A DNA stretch of 64,000 nucleotides from Pogostemon cablin (Eukaryota; Streptophyta; Magnoliopsida; Lamiales; Lamiaceae): the NCBI GenBank assembly GCA_023678885.1, contig CM043013.1, positions 13,486,791-13,550,790 on the forward strand, given 5' to 3'. Numbering within the stretch: the stretch's first letter is position 1; the number at the start of each line of letters is the position of its first letter. Under the pieces are notes generated by a model. It did no database searches and was not told the origin of the DNA. It was given only the letters and a program-made list of their open reading frames with translations. Below, piece by piece: positions 45,538-56,578 of the stretch. Position numbers and translations under genes: made by a program.

Positions 45538-47287
45538 TGCCCCCGCAAGATGGAGCTCTTGGAAGAGAGACCAATCTTGGACAGTAACGAGTGAAAACGA
45601 GATCGGGTGAGAGGTTTAGTGAGAGCATCAGCTAGTTGATCGATAGAAGAGACATGGGTTACATGGAGATCACTTGTTTAAACCAATTGGCGAATGAAGT
45701 GATAATCGGGCGCAACATGCTTCATGCGTGAGTGGAAAACAGGATTTGAGCACAAGTGTGTAGCAACATTGTCACAATAAATAGATGGTGATCGAGGGAG
45801 GATTATCTGGAGTTCCTTTAGTAGTGAGCCTATCCAACAAAGCTCAGCAGAAGTTGTGGTTACTGAACGATACTCAGCCTCGGTGGAAGAACGTGCAACT
45901 GTGGATTATTTCTTTGAACTCCATGAGATAGGATTGCGACCAAGATAGACAATGTAAGCCCCAGTGGAGGTGTAATCATCTTTATTTCCTGCCTAGTCAG
46001 CATCGGAATAGGCATGTAACACCAGTGGTGATTGGCGGTGAAGAAGAATACCTTGATGAATTGTTCCACACAGATAACGCAATAAGCGTTTCACAGCAGT
46101 CCAATGGTCTGAAGTGGGTCGGTGCATGAACTGTGATAACTTATTCATCGTGTAGGCAATATCAGGTCGAGTAAGAGAAAGATGTTGAAGGCTGCCAACT
46201 ACTGTACGATATTCAGATGGATCTATGAGAGCTGTTCCAGACAGCAAAGTGAGAGTAGGAGATGTAGCCATTGGTGTAGAGACAGGACTAGCATCAGTCA
46301 TTCTAGTGCGAGCAAGAAGGTCTGCAATATACCGTCTCTGTGATAATAGAATTCCCGTGGAGCATGGTATAACTTCAACACCAAGAAAATAATGAAGACT
46401 ACCAAGGTCTTTGATCGAGAATCAACGAGCTAGTGCATCGATGAAATTTTGAACTTGATTCTCTTCACTTCTGTCACAATAATATCATCTACGTAAACTA
46501 GGACATAGATAGTGACATTACCCTTGCTATAGGTAAACAATGAAGTGTCGGCCACAGAGTTGCAGAAGCCAGATGTGGTAAGAAAATTACGAAGCTCAAT
46601 ATACCGTGCACGGGGTGTTTGTTTAAGGCCATAGATTGCTTGTCGAAACTTACAAACATAATTGGGTCGATCACGATCAACAAAACCTTAAGATTGAGAC
46701 ATGTAAACATCATCAGGTAAAGATCCCTGTAAAAAAGCATTGTTAACATCTAGTTGCCAAAGAGGCCAACCTGGACAAACGGCCAGTGATAAAACAAGTC
46801 GGATGGTGACTGGTTTGACAACAGGACTAAAAGTCTCATTGTAATCAACACCAGGACGTTGATGAAATCCCTTTGTTACTAGCCTCGCCTTAAACTTGTC
46901 CACAGAACTATCAGAATTACATTTAATTCAGAAAATCCACTTGCAACCAACCACATTCTGCTTATTTGAAGGAGGCACAAGCTCCCATGTTCCATTAGAA
47001 ACTAATGCATCAAATTCAGGTGACATGGCCTGTCTCCATCGTGCATCTTTCATTGCTTGAGACACACATGTGGGTTCCAAAAGATGAGATAGTTGAGTGG
47101 ATAAGCTAACCTTTGTTTTGAGTTTGAAAATGTCATTTCTGGGCCTAGTGATAATTTTTTTAGTGGGAGGTAGGGTGATTTCAGGTTTAGATGCATGGGC
47201 TGATTCAACAGAGTCTGTGGAATGAAATTCTAAAGTTAATGGAGATGATACCTGAGAGGGCGGCACTGGAGAGGAATATGACATTTG
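45538..47287 (-). pseudogene. Copia RT and RNase H region of element B
   Basis: On the minus strand: MKDARWRQAMSPEFDALVSN and NGTWELVPP near 47050-46970, then KARLVTKGFHQRPGVDYNET, LDVNNAFLQG, KFRQAIYGLKQ, the RT active site VYVDDI (46482-46498), RPDIAYTMNKLSQFMHRPT, and the RNase H part ending TEAEYRS..LCWI..LLKEL and DALTKPLTRSRFHS near 45600. Stops and frameshifts occur near 46925, 46688, 46425 and 45992. RT and RNase H copy the element RNA into DNA; this copy is dead. Confidence 0.92.
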
Positions 47288-47292
47288 CGCAT

Positions 47293-48939
47293 TGTTGAGA
47301 GTGAAATTTCACGTGATTTAGGTCTCACATTACACCGTTTTTGATAGAATGTGGCCATGATTTTGTGTAGAATTGAGTGGTTTTCATATCATGCATAATT
47401 AAGATGCTACTAAGGTGTTTTGTTGAGTTTTGAAGGGTAAAATAAGATCAAAAGTTAAAAGTTGGAATGAAGAGTGAAAGTGTGAAGGAATGGTGAAAAA
47501 CACAGGTCCACTTGAATAATTTTTCTGTATTCGTGTAGAAGTCCAAATTAGTCATATAATATATGGTTGGAAAGCCACGGAAGAGAGGATCGTTTTGGTA
47601 TAAAAATCACTCAAATTGGAGTCCGTATGAAGAAGTTATGCTCGAAACAGTGAGACTGCGCAGCTGCCAACGGGAATTTCCGAAAATTTCCGAAAATTAG
47701 CCAATTTTAGCTATTTCTTGAAGCACAATTCTTTCCTTATCTCATTCCCTTTCTTGGAGCACAATTCTTTCCTTATCTCATTCCCTTCTCACACCTATAT
47801 ATATCTCACATCATTATTCATAAGAGACACCACCCTCCACAAGGGGATTACCCCCTACCATCCATCATCTACCATCATCCATATCTATCCCATCATCCAT
47901 CCACATCAAAGGGGATTCAAGGGCTATTCAAGAGGAAGATCAGTCAATCGGAGAGACGGAGAAGGAATCTGAGACAACTCCAACACTAAGGTTTTTCTAT
48001 TCCTTTCTTTAATTTTCTTTTGTCTTGATTTGTGGTATAAATTGCATAGCCATGAGTGTTGCTTGTAACCTCATAGGCTAATTTCTTATACAGTTTTAGG
48101 GTTTGATGGTTTGATTTGATTGATTTGGGAACCTAGACCAAAGATTGGGATTTTATGCAGTTGATCTTTTGATTTTACTTATTTTATTAAGACATATTTT
48201 TCTGATTCGTAACGTCTTCATAATATATTCATGACATCCGCTATAATGCTTGGATTATTGTGTTAGCTTGTGTGCGTTCATGATTGGTATTGTCTATCTG
48301 TTAGAGATTAGAGTAGCTCCGCTATAAGCACTTTAATTTCATGAACTGGTATGTCAAATACTTGATTAGTTTAGTGGAACAATGCAATTAGACAATCAAG
48401 TAGGAAGTGAATAGAACCTTGTAGTAATTCCAGAAAATATCTTGTTAGTCAGGCTTACCATCCGGAGGTATTGTTGCTTGCTTTGATTAGTATCTAGGAA
48501 TAAGGCTTGATAATATTCACGCACCTTAGGATTTAAACTAGATTATACTGTTAGCTTTGAATCGGATCATATCCGGTGGGAAAACAGGGTTATGCGGTGT
48601 ATTTTTATTGAAACTGCATGAATGAACAATTAGAGGTCTAGAAACCCGAATTAATTGGTCTATACCTGATATCTTAGAACTGTTGATTTTCTCTTGAATT
48701 AATCTTAAATCTTTCTTCTGTGATTTATTTTATTAGTAATTTAATTTTCTGTTATTTAGATAATAATTAAATTCACAACTCCTGGATATCGGTTACTTGA
48801 TTCTGATTAATTTAGTAATTTTAGGAAATAAATAATTAGCTATCCTTTTGGGTTCGATAATTTAACTTGGGTGCTTACTGCTACAATTGATATCCTTACA
48901 CTTGAGGATTAAATTATAGTGCGCAGAAAAAGCCTATCA
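47293..48939 (+). repeat. Left LTR of element C
   Basis: Begins TGTTGAGAGTG and ends AGCCTATCA. CACCTATATATATCTCAC near 47790 is a likely TATA box. Confidence 0.95.
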
Positions 48940-48945
48940 AGTTTT

Positions 48946-48963
48946 TGGCGCCGTTGCCGGGGA
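48946..48963 (+). other. Primer-binding site of element C
   Basis: TGGCGCCGTTGCCGGGGA six bases inside the left LTR; one base different from that of element A. Confidence 0.85.
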
Positions 48964-49071
48964 CGGCTTAATTATTTATTTTTCTTTTATTGCTAGTTTA
49001 ATTAGGACTTTTTATTGCTTTTTTTATTATTTGAATATATTCTGACTATAAATTATCTTTGAGGCACTGAG

Positions 49072-50115
49072 ATGGACGAAATATTGAAAAGATATGGAAA
49101 TCAGAATGTTATGGATCCTTCTCCATGCATAGACAAAATATTGAAACGCTATGAGAATCAAAACGCTATGGAACCTTCTCCATATTACATAGATGAGAGG
49201 TACTATTGTTATGATTTTCCAGCAAATCAAGTTCCATCTCCGCTTTACAATCAAGTCAGATATGAAGATGAATGGTCTTGTGCTTACAATGCAAATTCAT
49301 ATCAACCTTATCAAGAGAACACTTATTCTGGATCGATCGGAGTTTTCCAAGGATTACAAGACGCGTTTGAGACCTCCATTATGAAGCATGAAGAAAACAT
49401 GGGAAGGTTGGAAGCTCTAGAAAGAAAGATGAAAGTTCAATCGCAGGAGAGGGAAGTTGCATCTCAGGAGTTTGATCAAAGAACGAGAGACATAAACAAT
49501 CTTCTTGCGAACATCACTTCAAGTTTAAATTCTCAAGGTCAACAAGAGGAAAGAATGGATGAAGAGGAGTTTGAGGAAGATATTGTTGTTCTATTGTGCC
49601 CTGGAATGCAATTTGAAGGTCCTATGTTGTCGTTTGAGGAAATAGAACTCGAAGAGGAGTCCACTCGATTAAGTCAAGTGGTTCCACTTGAATTGAGCTA
49701 TCAACTGGAGTCAATTGTTGAGGAAGAAAAGTATGAAGAAGCGCAAAGCCATGAAGCAACCGAAAAGAACTTGAAGAATGAAATGAGCATTTCTAAACCT
49801 TTAAACTCTTTAAGTTGCATTGAATTTGATGATATTGTTTCTATTGACTTTGTTTTACCTAATGATTCCTCACATATTTTTAGGGATAAAAAGAAGTTAG
49901 AAGAGAGGTTGGGAATTTTCGTCGGAAGAAGGAATAAGTGGTGGAGTAGAATGAAGAGGTTGATGAAATTTGATCTTAACATGGTTGGTAAGGTCAAGAT
50001 AAATTTTAAGATTGCCAACGGGGCCATCCCTTGCCATAAGTATTGGATTGATGAAGAAGCACAGCGATTAGAATACGATGGAAAGGATGAAAGATATCCA
50101 TGGCCATTCCGATGA
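49072..50115 (+). CDS. Gag-like protein of non-autonomous element C
   Basis: A single intact 347-codon frame from ATG 49072 to TGA 50113. The N-terminus contains a near-tandem repeat: an ILKRYxNQNxMxPSP phrase at residues 4-18 and again at 23-37. Residues about 105-150 (MKHEENMGRLEALERKMKVQ onward) look like a coiled coil. ALERK..LLANITSSL followed by CPGMQFEGP (near 177-185) resembles the gag region of element A that ends ITLRSGKQYEGP, so I infer descent from the distal part of a gypsy gag with the capsid domain lost. Acidic sequence follows, then a basic segment (GRRNKWWSRMKRLMKF) that might bind nucleic acid. No CCHC knuckle or enzyme motif is present. Whether it is made or needed is unknown. 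It could also be an unrelated adopted ORF. Confidence 0.7.
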   Translation: MDEILKRYGNQNVMDPSPCIDKILKRYENQNAMEPSPYYIDERYYCYDFPANQVPSPLYNQVRYEDEWSCAYNANSYQPYQENTYSGSIGVFQGLQDAFETSIMKHEENMGRLEALERKMKVQSQEREVASQEFDQRTRDINNLLANITSSLNSQGQQEERMDEEEFEEDIVVLLCPGMQFEGPMLSFEEIELEEESTRLSQVVPLELSYQLESIVEEEKYEEAQSHEATEKNLKNEMSISKPLNSLSCIEFDDIVSIDFVLPNDSSHIFRDKKKLEERLGIFVGRRNKWWSRMKRLMKFDLNMVGKVKINFKIANGAIPCHKYWIDEEAQRLEYDGKDERYPWPFR

Positions 50116-51771
50116 GCTTGAGGTATTACGTCGTGACTCTCCGACGTTAAACATGAGCGCCTGTTGGGGGATGTCCCTCCCGGTTTAATTGCTTTTCTAT
50201 ATCTGTGTTGGTGTAATAATTTTATTAGGTATTGCTCGACTACGGTATATACTTCTTTGCAAACTTAGTTTCTCACTTTGTTTGATCTAAGTTTGGGGGG
50301 AGGTTACGTACATACCTTGTCTTGTAGTACCGAAGTAGAATTTTTGCATTGTGTTGTTGCTTGGAGGGTCGATTTTTTGTGGATTCTTAATATTTTTGAT
50401 TTATTTGAGGATGTTGAGGGTTCGATTTTTTGCGATTTTCCAAGTTTCGTGTCTTGTTTAGTTGTGTTTATTGTTTGCTTTTTGTTGGCCCTAGTGTTAG
50501 TTTAGTTGTTTTTGGTTCTCTAGGATGATTTTCTTATTTTTCTTAGCACTTGATTATATGTGTGATTGTGTTTGAGAAGTAGTTTGAGATTGTGCTTGGA
50601 TATTGAGATACTTGAAATTTATTTATGTGCAAGGATGATTAGCTATGTAACTTTATTAGGATTGCTCGTTCATTCCTATAGCCATGTGAGATTTTGAGCC
50701 TTTTGAAATCATGACTAGTTGCATGATTTAGTTTATTCTTGTGAGTGTCGTTCATACACACGTATTCTAGAACTTGGCTTTGTATCTTGCTTGAAGCTAC
50801 GTGTTTAATTAGATGATAGGAAATGATCTTAGGCCATCTTTGTTATTTATTAGTCACTAGCCAAATTATTATCCTACCTATTGAAATTATCCGTAGTTAA
50901 CCCTTTTGAGCCTAAAAGCCTTATTTTTGTGGAAGCCTACGTGATTAGCCAATTGATCCCTTTGTTAGCCTTTAAAAATTCCTACCTAGTAGAGAGTTGA
51001 AGGAGTCAATTTGGTGTCTTGTGAAGAAACATAAAAGGAGAATAAGTTGGAAGTGATGAAAATTGTTGAAAAGAGTGGTTAAATTGTTGCATAAAGGGGT
51101 AGTGCCCGAAACTGGTACCCCATGAAAAGGGTAGTGCCTGAAACTGGTACCCTTATTTGAAAAAGAAAAAAAAAAGAAAAGAAAAGAGGGAAGAAGAAAA
51201 GAAAAAAATTCAAGTATGGATGTGGTGTTCAAAAGTGAAGGAGGAATCAAATTGCAAGAAGCATTGAAGAGCGTTGAAGAAGAAAGAAGAAAGTAAAGTT
51301 GTTTGTTGAAAAGCTGTAAGTCTTCTTTGATCTCTACTAGTGATTGAGTCACGATATCCATATATTTCCTACCTTTACCAAAGAGCCAACATTACAACCT
51401 AATGCAAGACCTTTGTGATCCTATTGTTGAAATTATTCATTTAGTCGAGAGTTGAGATGATTGCCAAGCTTATGGTTACGCCTGTGTTTGAATTGATTAT
51501 GAGTGTAAACACCATACCCTAAAGTGTATATCTCGCACTTGAGTGTTGAGCGTAAATACTACCCGTGAGAATGAGTGGATGAGCATTCTGAAAAAGTGAA
51601 GTAGTTGATTTGAATTGTATGTTCTTAGATGGATGGTTATCTTAGTATTTGAAGTATGATTTTTGAATTGTTAAATTTTCTTGGATGTGAAGCCGTGAAA
51701 TTTTCTCTCAATTACTCTATTGGTTTTCTATGATGTTGCCTCGGGACGAGCAACAGGTAAGTTTGGGGGTT
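50116..51771 (+). other. 3' non-coding region of element C
   Basis: Collinear in plan with the 3' region of A: ACGTCG..CGACGT inverted repeat right after the stop (50128-50147), GACGTTAAACA, CTAAGTTTGGGGGG near 50287, two hairpins at 51096-51154, CCTACCTTTACCAAAGAGCC, a pre-tract hairpin at 51735-51754 and the polypurine tract. The stretch 51155-51240 is A/G-rich. No real gene. Confidence 0.8.
51096..51154 (+). other. Tandem pair of hairpins in element C
   Basis: Hairpin 1 (51096-51121): GGGGTA..TACCCC around GTGCCCGAAACTGG. Hairpin 2 (51127-51154): AAGGGTA..TACCCTT around GTGCCTGAAACTGG. Compare element A at 40368-40393. Confidence 0.65.
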
Positions 51772-53418
51772 TGTTGAGAGTGAAATTTCACGTGATTTAG
51801 GTCTCACATTACACCGTTTTTGATAGAATGTGGCCATGATTTTGTGTAGAATTGAGTGGTTTTCATATCATGCATAATTAAGATGCTACTAAGGTGTTTT
51901 GTTGAGTTTTGAAGGGTAAAATAAGATCAAAAGTTAAAAGTTGGAATGAAGAGTGAAAGTGTGAAGGAATGGTGAAAAACACACGTCCACTTGAATAATT
52001 TTTCTGTATTCGTGTAGAAGTCCAAATTGGTCATATAATATATGGTTGGAAAGCCACGGAAGAGAGGATCGTTTTGGTATAAAAATCACTCAAATTGGAG
52101 TCCGTATGAAGAAGTTATGCTCGAAACAGTGAGACTGCGCAGCTGCCAACGGGAATTTCCGAAAATTTCCGAAAATTAGCCAATTTTAGCTATTTCTTGA
52201 AGCACAATTCTTTCCTTATCTCATTCCCTTTCTTGGAGCACAATTCTTTCCTTATCTCATTCCCTTCTCACACCTATATATATCTCACATCATTATTCAT
52301 AAGAGACACCACCCTCCACAAGGGGATTACCCCCTACCATCCATCATCTACCATCATCCATATCTATCCCATCATCCATCCACATCAAAGGGGATTCAAG
52401 GGCTATTCAAGAGGAAGATCAGTCAATCGGAGAGACGGAGAAGGAATCTGAGACAACTCCAACACTAAGGTTTTTCTATTCCTTTCTTTAATTTTCTTTT
52501 GTCTTGATTTGTGGTATAAATTGCATAGCCATGAGTGTTGCTTGTAACCTCATAGGCTAATTTCTTATACAGTTTTAGGGTTTGATGGTTTGATTTGATT
52601 GATTTGGGAACATAGACCAAAGATTGGGATTTTATGCAGTTGATCTTTTGATTTTACTTATTTTATTAAGACATATTTTTCTGATTCGTAACGTCTTCAT
52701 AATATATTCATGACATCCGCTATAATGCTTGGATTATTGTGTTAGCTTGTGTGCGTTCATGATTGGTATTGTCTATCTGTTAGAGATTAGAGTAGCTCCG
52801 CTATAAGCACTTTAATTTCATGAACTGGTATGTCAAATACTTGATTAGTTTAGTAGAACAATGCAATTAGACAATCAAGTAGGAAGTGAATAGAACCTTG
52901 TAGTAATTCCAGAAAATATCTTGTTAGTCAGGCTTACCATCCGGAGGTATTGTTGCTTGCTTTGATTAGTATCTAGGAATAAGGCTTGATAATATTCACG
53001 CACCTTAGGATTTAAACTAGATTATACTGTTAGCTTTGAATCGGATCATATCCGGTGGGAAAACAGGGTTATGCGGTGTATTTTTATTGAAACTGCATGA
53101 ATGAACAATTAGAGGTCTAGAAACCCAAATTAATTGGTCTATACATGATATCTTATAACTGTTGATTTTCTCTTGAATTAATCTTAAATCTTTCTTCTGT
53201 GATTTATTTTATTAGTTATTTAATTTTCTGTTATTTAGATAATAATTAAATTCACAACTCCTGGATATCGGTTACTTGATTCTGATTAATTTAGTAATTT
53301 TAGGAAATAAATAATTAGTTGTCCTTTTGGGTTCGATAATTTAACTTGGGTGCTTACTGCTACAATTGATATCCTTACACTTGAGGATTAAATTATAGTG
53401 CGCAGAAAAAGCCTATCA
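51772..53418 (+). repeat. Right LTR of element C
   Basis: Begins TGTTGAGAGTG and ends AAGCCTATCA, same length as the left LTR with about ten substitutions. Confidence 0.95.
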
Positions 53419-53423
53419 CGCAT

Positions 53424-54987
53424 CTTCTGAGGTAGTCTTAGGAGGAGTATTGGAGTCGGCAGTTAGGAGAGGAAGGGAAAACCAATCGATAGTGGAATTA
53501 GTGGATTGAGACTGGTGTGAGGTGCTATGTGCCATAGGAAAGATAGAATCGACAAAGCGAACATCTCTAGATACATAAATACGACATGAAGAGGGATCAT
53601 AACACAAATAAGCACTTTGAGATAGAGAATATCCTAAAAACACACATGGAGTGGAGCGGGTGAAAAGTTTGTGAGGCTTATAAGGTCGGAGCCATGGGTA
53701 GCAAAGACAGCCAAATGCTTGAAGTTTATGATAATTAGGTTCTTGTTGAAACAGTTTGGCGTATGGAGAACTCATATGAAGAGTAGGTGTTGGGATACGA
53801 TTTATAAGATACATTTCCGTAAGAAAGGCATATGACCAGAATAAAAAGGGGAGGGAAGCTTTAGTCATGAGAGCAAGACCCGTCTCAACTATATGTCGAT
53901 GACGACGTTCAGCGAATCCATTATGCTCAGGTGTGTGTGGTGGGGATGTTTTATGTGAAATTCCATTTGTAGATAAATAATTGGCTAGTGCTATGAACTC
54001 TCCACCATTATCAGAATATAGGGTCCTAATTTTCTGCTGAAAGAAGTTTTCCACAAGTGATTTGAAACGAGAAAATAATTGTGCTACTTCAGATTTCTTT
54101 TTGAGGGGATACATCCAAGTATAGTGGGTATAGTGGTCAACAAAAATGACATAATATTTGAAGCCATCAATTGAGTAGATTGGAGATGTCCAAACATCAG
54201 AATAGATGACTTGCAAAGGGAATTTGGAGGTTAACGAAGATTTTGTAAATGGAAGTTTTTGACTTTTATTGCAATAACAAGAATTACATGGAGCATGTTT
54301 CAAGCGGGTGGATGAAGACTTCAAATCAAAGCGGGACAGCAAAACATGTAAGATTGATTCAGATGGATGGCCAAGACGATGATGCCAATTAGGAGATGAC
54401 TCTTTGATGGAGGATAAGGCGGACGGGCGAGAATTAGAATGAGGCCACTCATATACTCCATCTTTAGACTCTCCCACCAGAAGATGTGTTCCTGTCAGAT
54501 TGTCCTTTACAGTAAAGGAAAAAGGGAAAAATTCAATAGAAACATTATTAGTCTTGCAAAATTGGGAAATGGATATCAAATTTCGTTTCATGGTGGGAAC
54601 AAACTAAACATTATGTAAATTAAAGTTTCTAGAAGATGTGGATAGAGAAGTGGAACCCGTTTTAGAGATAGATAGGCAAGTGTCATCGCCTATTATGATG
54701 TCATCAGATCCTGTTGAATGCATGGATAGATTTTCAAGATCACTAGTAACATGATGTGAGGCTCCACTATCAAGAAGCCATGAAGGTAGTTGAAGTTCTT
54801 GTCCTGCAGTAGCAATGTAAGCATTTGGTTACCATGGTGAGGTGCCTGATCATGGCGGTGGTGGTGGTGTTTGAGACGAATTTGCCGACAGAGGTTCCAA
54901 TTGAAAGTTGGGTCACTGGGAGGTTGAGTGACCCTGCTCATGACAAGCTTGACATTTCTCAAGATAGGGTTGTGCCGAGCGGCCTTG
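53424..54987 (-). pseudogene. Copia zinc-knuckle remnant, protease and integrase of element B
   Basis: On the minus strand, from about 54985: a partial knuckle CQACHEQGH, stops, the protease signature WLLDSGASHHVT near 54770, then a 391-codon frame (54591-53416). That frame holds the GAG-pre-integrase HHCC finger (WHHRLGHPSE..CNSCYCNK), integrase Asp in SDVWTSP, Asp in YSDNGGEF and Glu in HNGFAERRHR, and the copia LGY block (CVFLGYS). It ends where element C is inserted; the reading frame is in phase with the RT part on the far side. Upstream gag is missing. Integrase looks otherwise intact, but the element lacks gag and has stops elsewhere. Confidence 0.92.
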
Positions 54988-55150
54988 TTACAAGTATATA
55001 TATACCAGTTTACAGAAGTGAGATACATGAATTACAAATGAATGTCTAGCACTAATTAAGGGATACTATAAATAAGTACACGACATATTACATGGAAGAA
55101 AGTTAATATACAACATATTACAAGGTTGTACAGCTCATGATACTCTATCA
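54988..55150 (-). repeat. 5' LTR of copia element B, truncated
   Basis: Matches the other LTR from ACAAGTATATATATACCAG to CTCTATCA but lacks the internal-side edge, joined directly to gag remnant at about 54987. Confidence 0.85.
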
Positions 55151-55155
55151 ATCGT

Positions 55156-55417
55156 CCCCACAATCCATGACTTCTTTGAAGGAAATCTGCGAGGAAAAGA
55201 GGAATACACAACAACATCAGAAAAGAGAAGAAGAAGAAAAAACTTGCAGTGGCGAAGAAACCAAGCGCACGATCCCCACCGTTATATATGATGAGCCCTG
55301 AGATGTATATGGAAATTATTTCTCAAACCCAATATTACAAATGTTGAGAAAAGGAGAATTTTTGTGATTCATTCACATCAAGACACGACGTCCATGAACA
55401 AATCTCAAGGGGGTATT
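55156..55417 (+). other. 3' internal end of element D
   Basis: Continues the D interior after the copia insertion; contains an A/G-rich run and ends with CTCAAGGGGGTATT, the probable polypurine tract before the right LTR. No gene. Confidence 0.6.
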
Positions 55418-56578
55418 TGTAAGCAATTAAAATTTATAGTCCAATTAAATAGCGACACGTGGATTTTTCTTAATTAAAAAATAAATTAATAAATAATTAA
55501 TAATTAATTTAAGCCCGACAAATTAAATGTGGCTTAAACTAAATGAGGCCAGACCCAAGTCAAGTAAGCCCAATTCAAACGAGGCCTGACTTAAGTCAAA
55601 CAAGCCCATACAAATCAAATCAGGCCCAAGTAAAATAGGTTCGATTATGGTCCAAGCAAGAGTAAGGCCCAAATAGCCTTGGACTTTACCTCTCACCTAT
55701 ATAAAGGGATCTCCTCCATTCATTTTGACAGACACACACATTTAAGCACTCGAAGACGATGCTCCTGAAGAGATCGAGAACACGAGCAAAGCTCCCTCAA
55801 GATCTTCAAGCTCCAAGCGAAGAACAAGATCATCTTCAAGCGAGGATCTTCAAGTCTTCAAGCCTCTAAAACTTCGAGCGAGGATCTTCAAAACTTCAAG
55901 TCTTCAAGCCTCCAAAACTTCAAGCTTAAGATCTTCAACAAAATCTTCAATTCTTCAAGCCTCCAAAGCTTCAAGCTCAAGATCTTCAACAAATCTTCAA
56001 GTCTTCAAGCCTCCAAAGCTTCAAACCCAAGATCTTCAACAAAACTTCAAGTCTTCAAGCCTCTAAAGCTTCGAGAGAGGATCTTCAAGTCTTCAAGTCT
56101 CTAAAGCTTCGAGCGAGGATCTTCACATCTTCAAGCTCAAGATCTTCAAAGCATCAAGCAAGTTTCGAAGCTAAGAACGATCGCCAATCCGGGATCAAGG
56201 CTCTAAGTCCCCCAGATTAAGCGTTTTTCACGAAAAGCTCTCCAGTCAATGTTCAATCAGAATAAAGGTTCAACACCTCCGGATCAACGTTACAAGACTA
56301 CGCACTCGAGCTCGGACAAGCTTCGTTTGAAGATTCAGCTCAACATACAAGCTGTCAACATAGTCAGCATACACTCCAGTCAACAAAGTCAAACACACAA
56401 GTCAAGTCAAACACAAAAGCCGAGTCAAAAGTAAAGTCAAATTGATTCGAGAGAAGAATCAGAGGATTGATTGAGATTGTAACCCGCTTACGTATCATTC
56501 AAATTAAATGCATCTGAAATTATCTTTGTACTCAATATTTGTATTTATTTTATTATAAATATAAAATTTGTTATTACA
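55418..56578 (+). repeat. Right LTR of element D
   Basis: Begins TGTAAGCAATT and ends TTATTACA. Contains a TATA box CTATATAAAG near 55698 and a CTTCAAG minisatellite (about 55795-56160). Confidence 0.88.
55795..56160 (+). repeat. CTTCAAG minisatellite, right D LTR
   Basis: Same word set as 28785-29125 (GATCTTCAAG, CTTCAAGCCTCCAAAGC) in a different unit order and number. Confidence 0.9.

Larger units (their letters stand above)
47293..53418 (+). mobile_element. Non-autonomous gypsy-related LTR element C
   Basis: Two 1647-bp LTRs, perfect 5-bp repeats cgcat (47288-47292 and 53419-53423), a primer-binding site TGGCGCCGTTGCCGGGGA and a polypurine tract AAGTTTGGGGG. The 2.8-kb interior holds one gag-like ORF and no protease, RT, RNase H or integrase. 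About ten LTR differences by eye imply more than 99% identity, the youngest insertion in the nest. LTR phrases (TATGGTTGGAAAGCCAC, ATGAAGAAGTTATG, GAAGAGAGGA) are shared with element A, whose lineage probably supplies the enzymes. Confidence 0.93.
45330..55150 (-). mobile_element. Ty1/copia LTR retrotransposon B, deleted and interrupted
   Basis: LTRs at 45330-45537 and about 54988-55150 (the latter lacking about 45 bp) lie in direct orientation, with atcgt on both outer sides (45325-45329 and 55151-55155). The internal order on the minus strand is protease, integrase, RT, RNase H, the copia order. Most of gag, the primer-binding site and the LTR edge are lost at about 54987. Element C splits the coding region at 47288/53423. 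Confidence 0.9.
28339..56578 (+). mobile_element. Outer LTR retrotransposon D (gypsy gag type) with nested insertions
   Basis: The two LTRs (28339-29563 and 55418-56578) are flanked by catat at 28334-28338 and 56579-56583. Removing element A and element B leaves roughly 6.8 kb holding only a decayed gag, a minisatellite, unexplained GC-rich sequence and a short 3' region with a polypurine end (CTCAAGGGGGTATT). No pol is present, so D was already non-autonomous, or its pol was deleted, before the later insertions. LTRs differ by many substitutions and indels, making D the oldest layer. Confidence 0.88.

Noticed and set aside
47718..47972. 84-codon ORF found twice (also 52197-52451)
   Set aside because: It lies in the two LTRs of element C and is duplicated because the LTR is; low-complexity Pro/His sequence without a motif.
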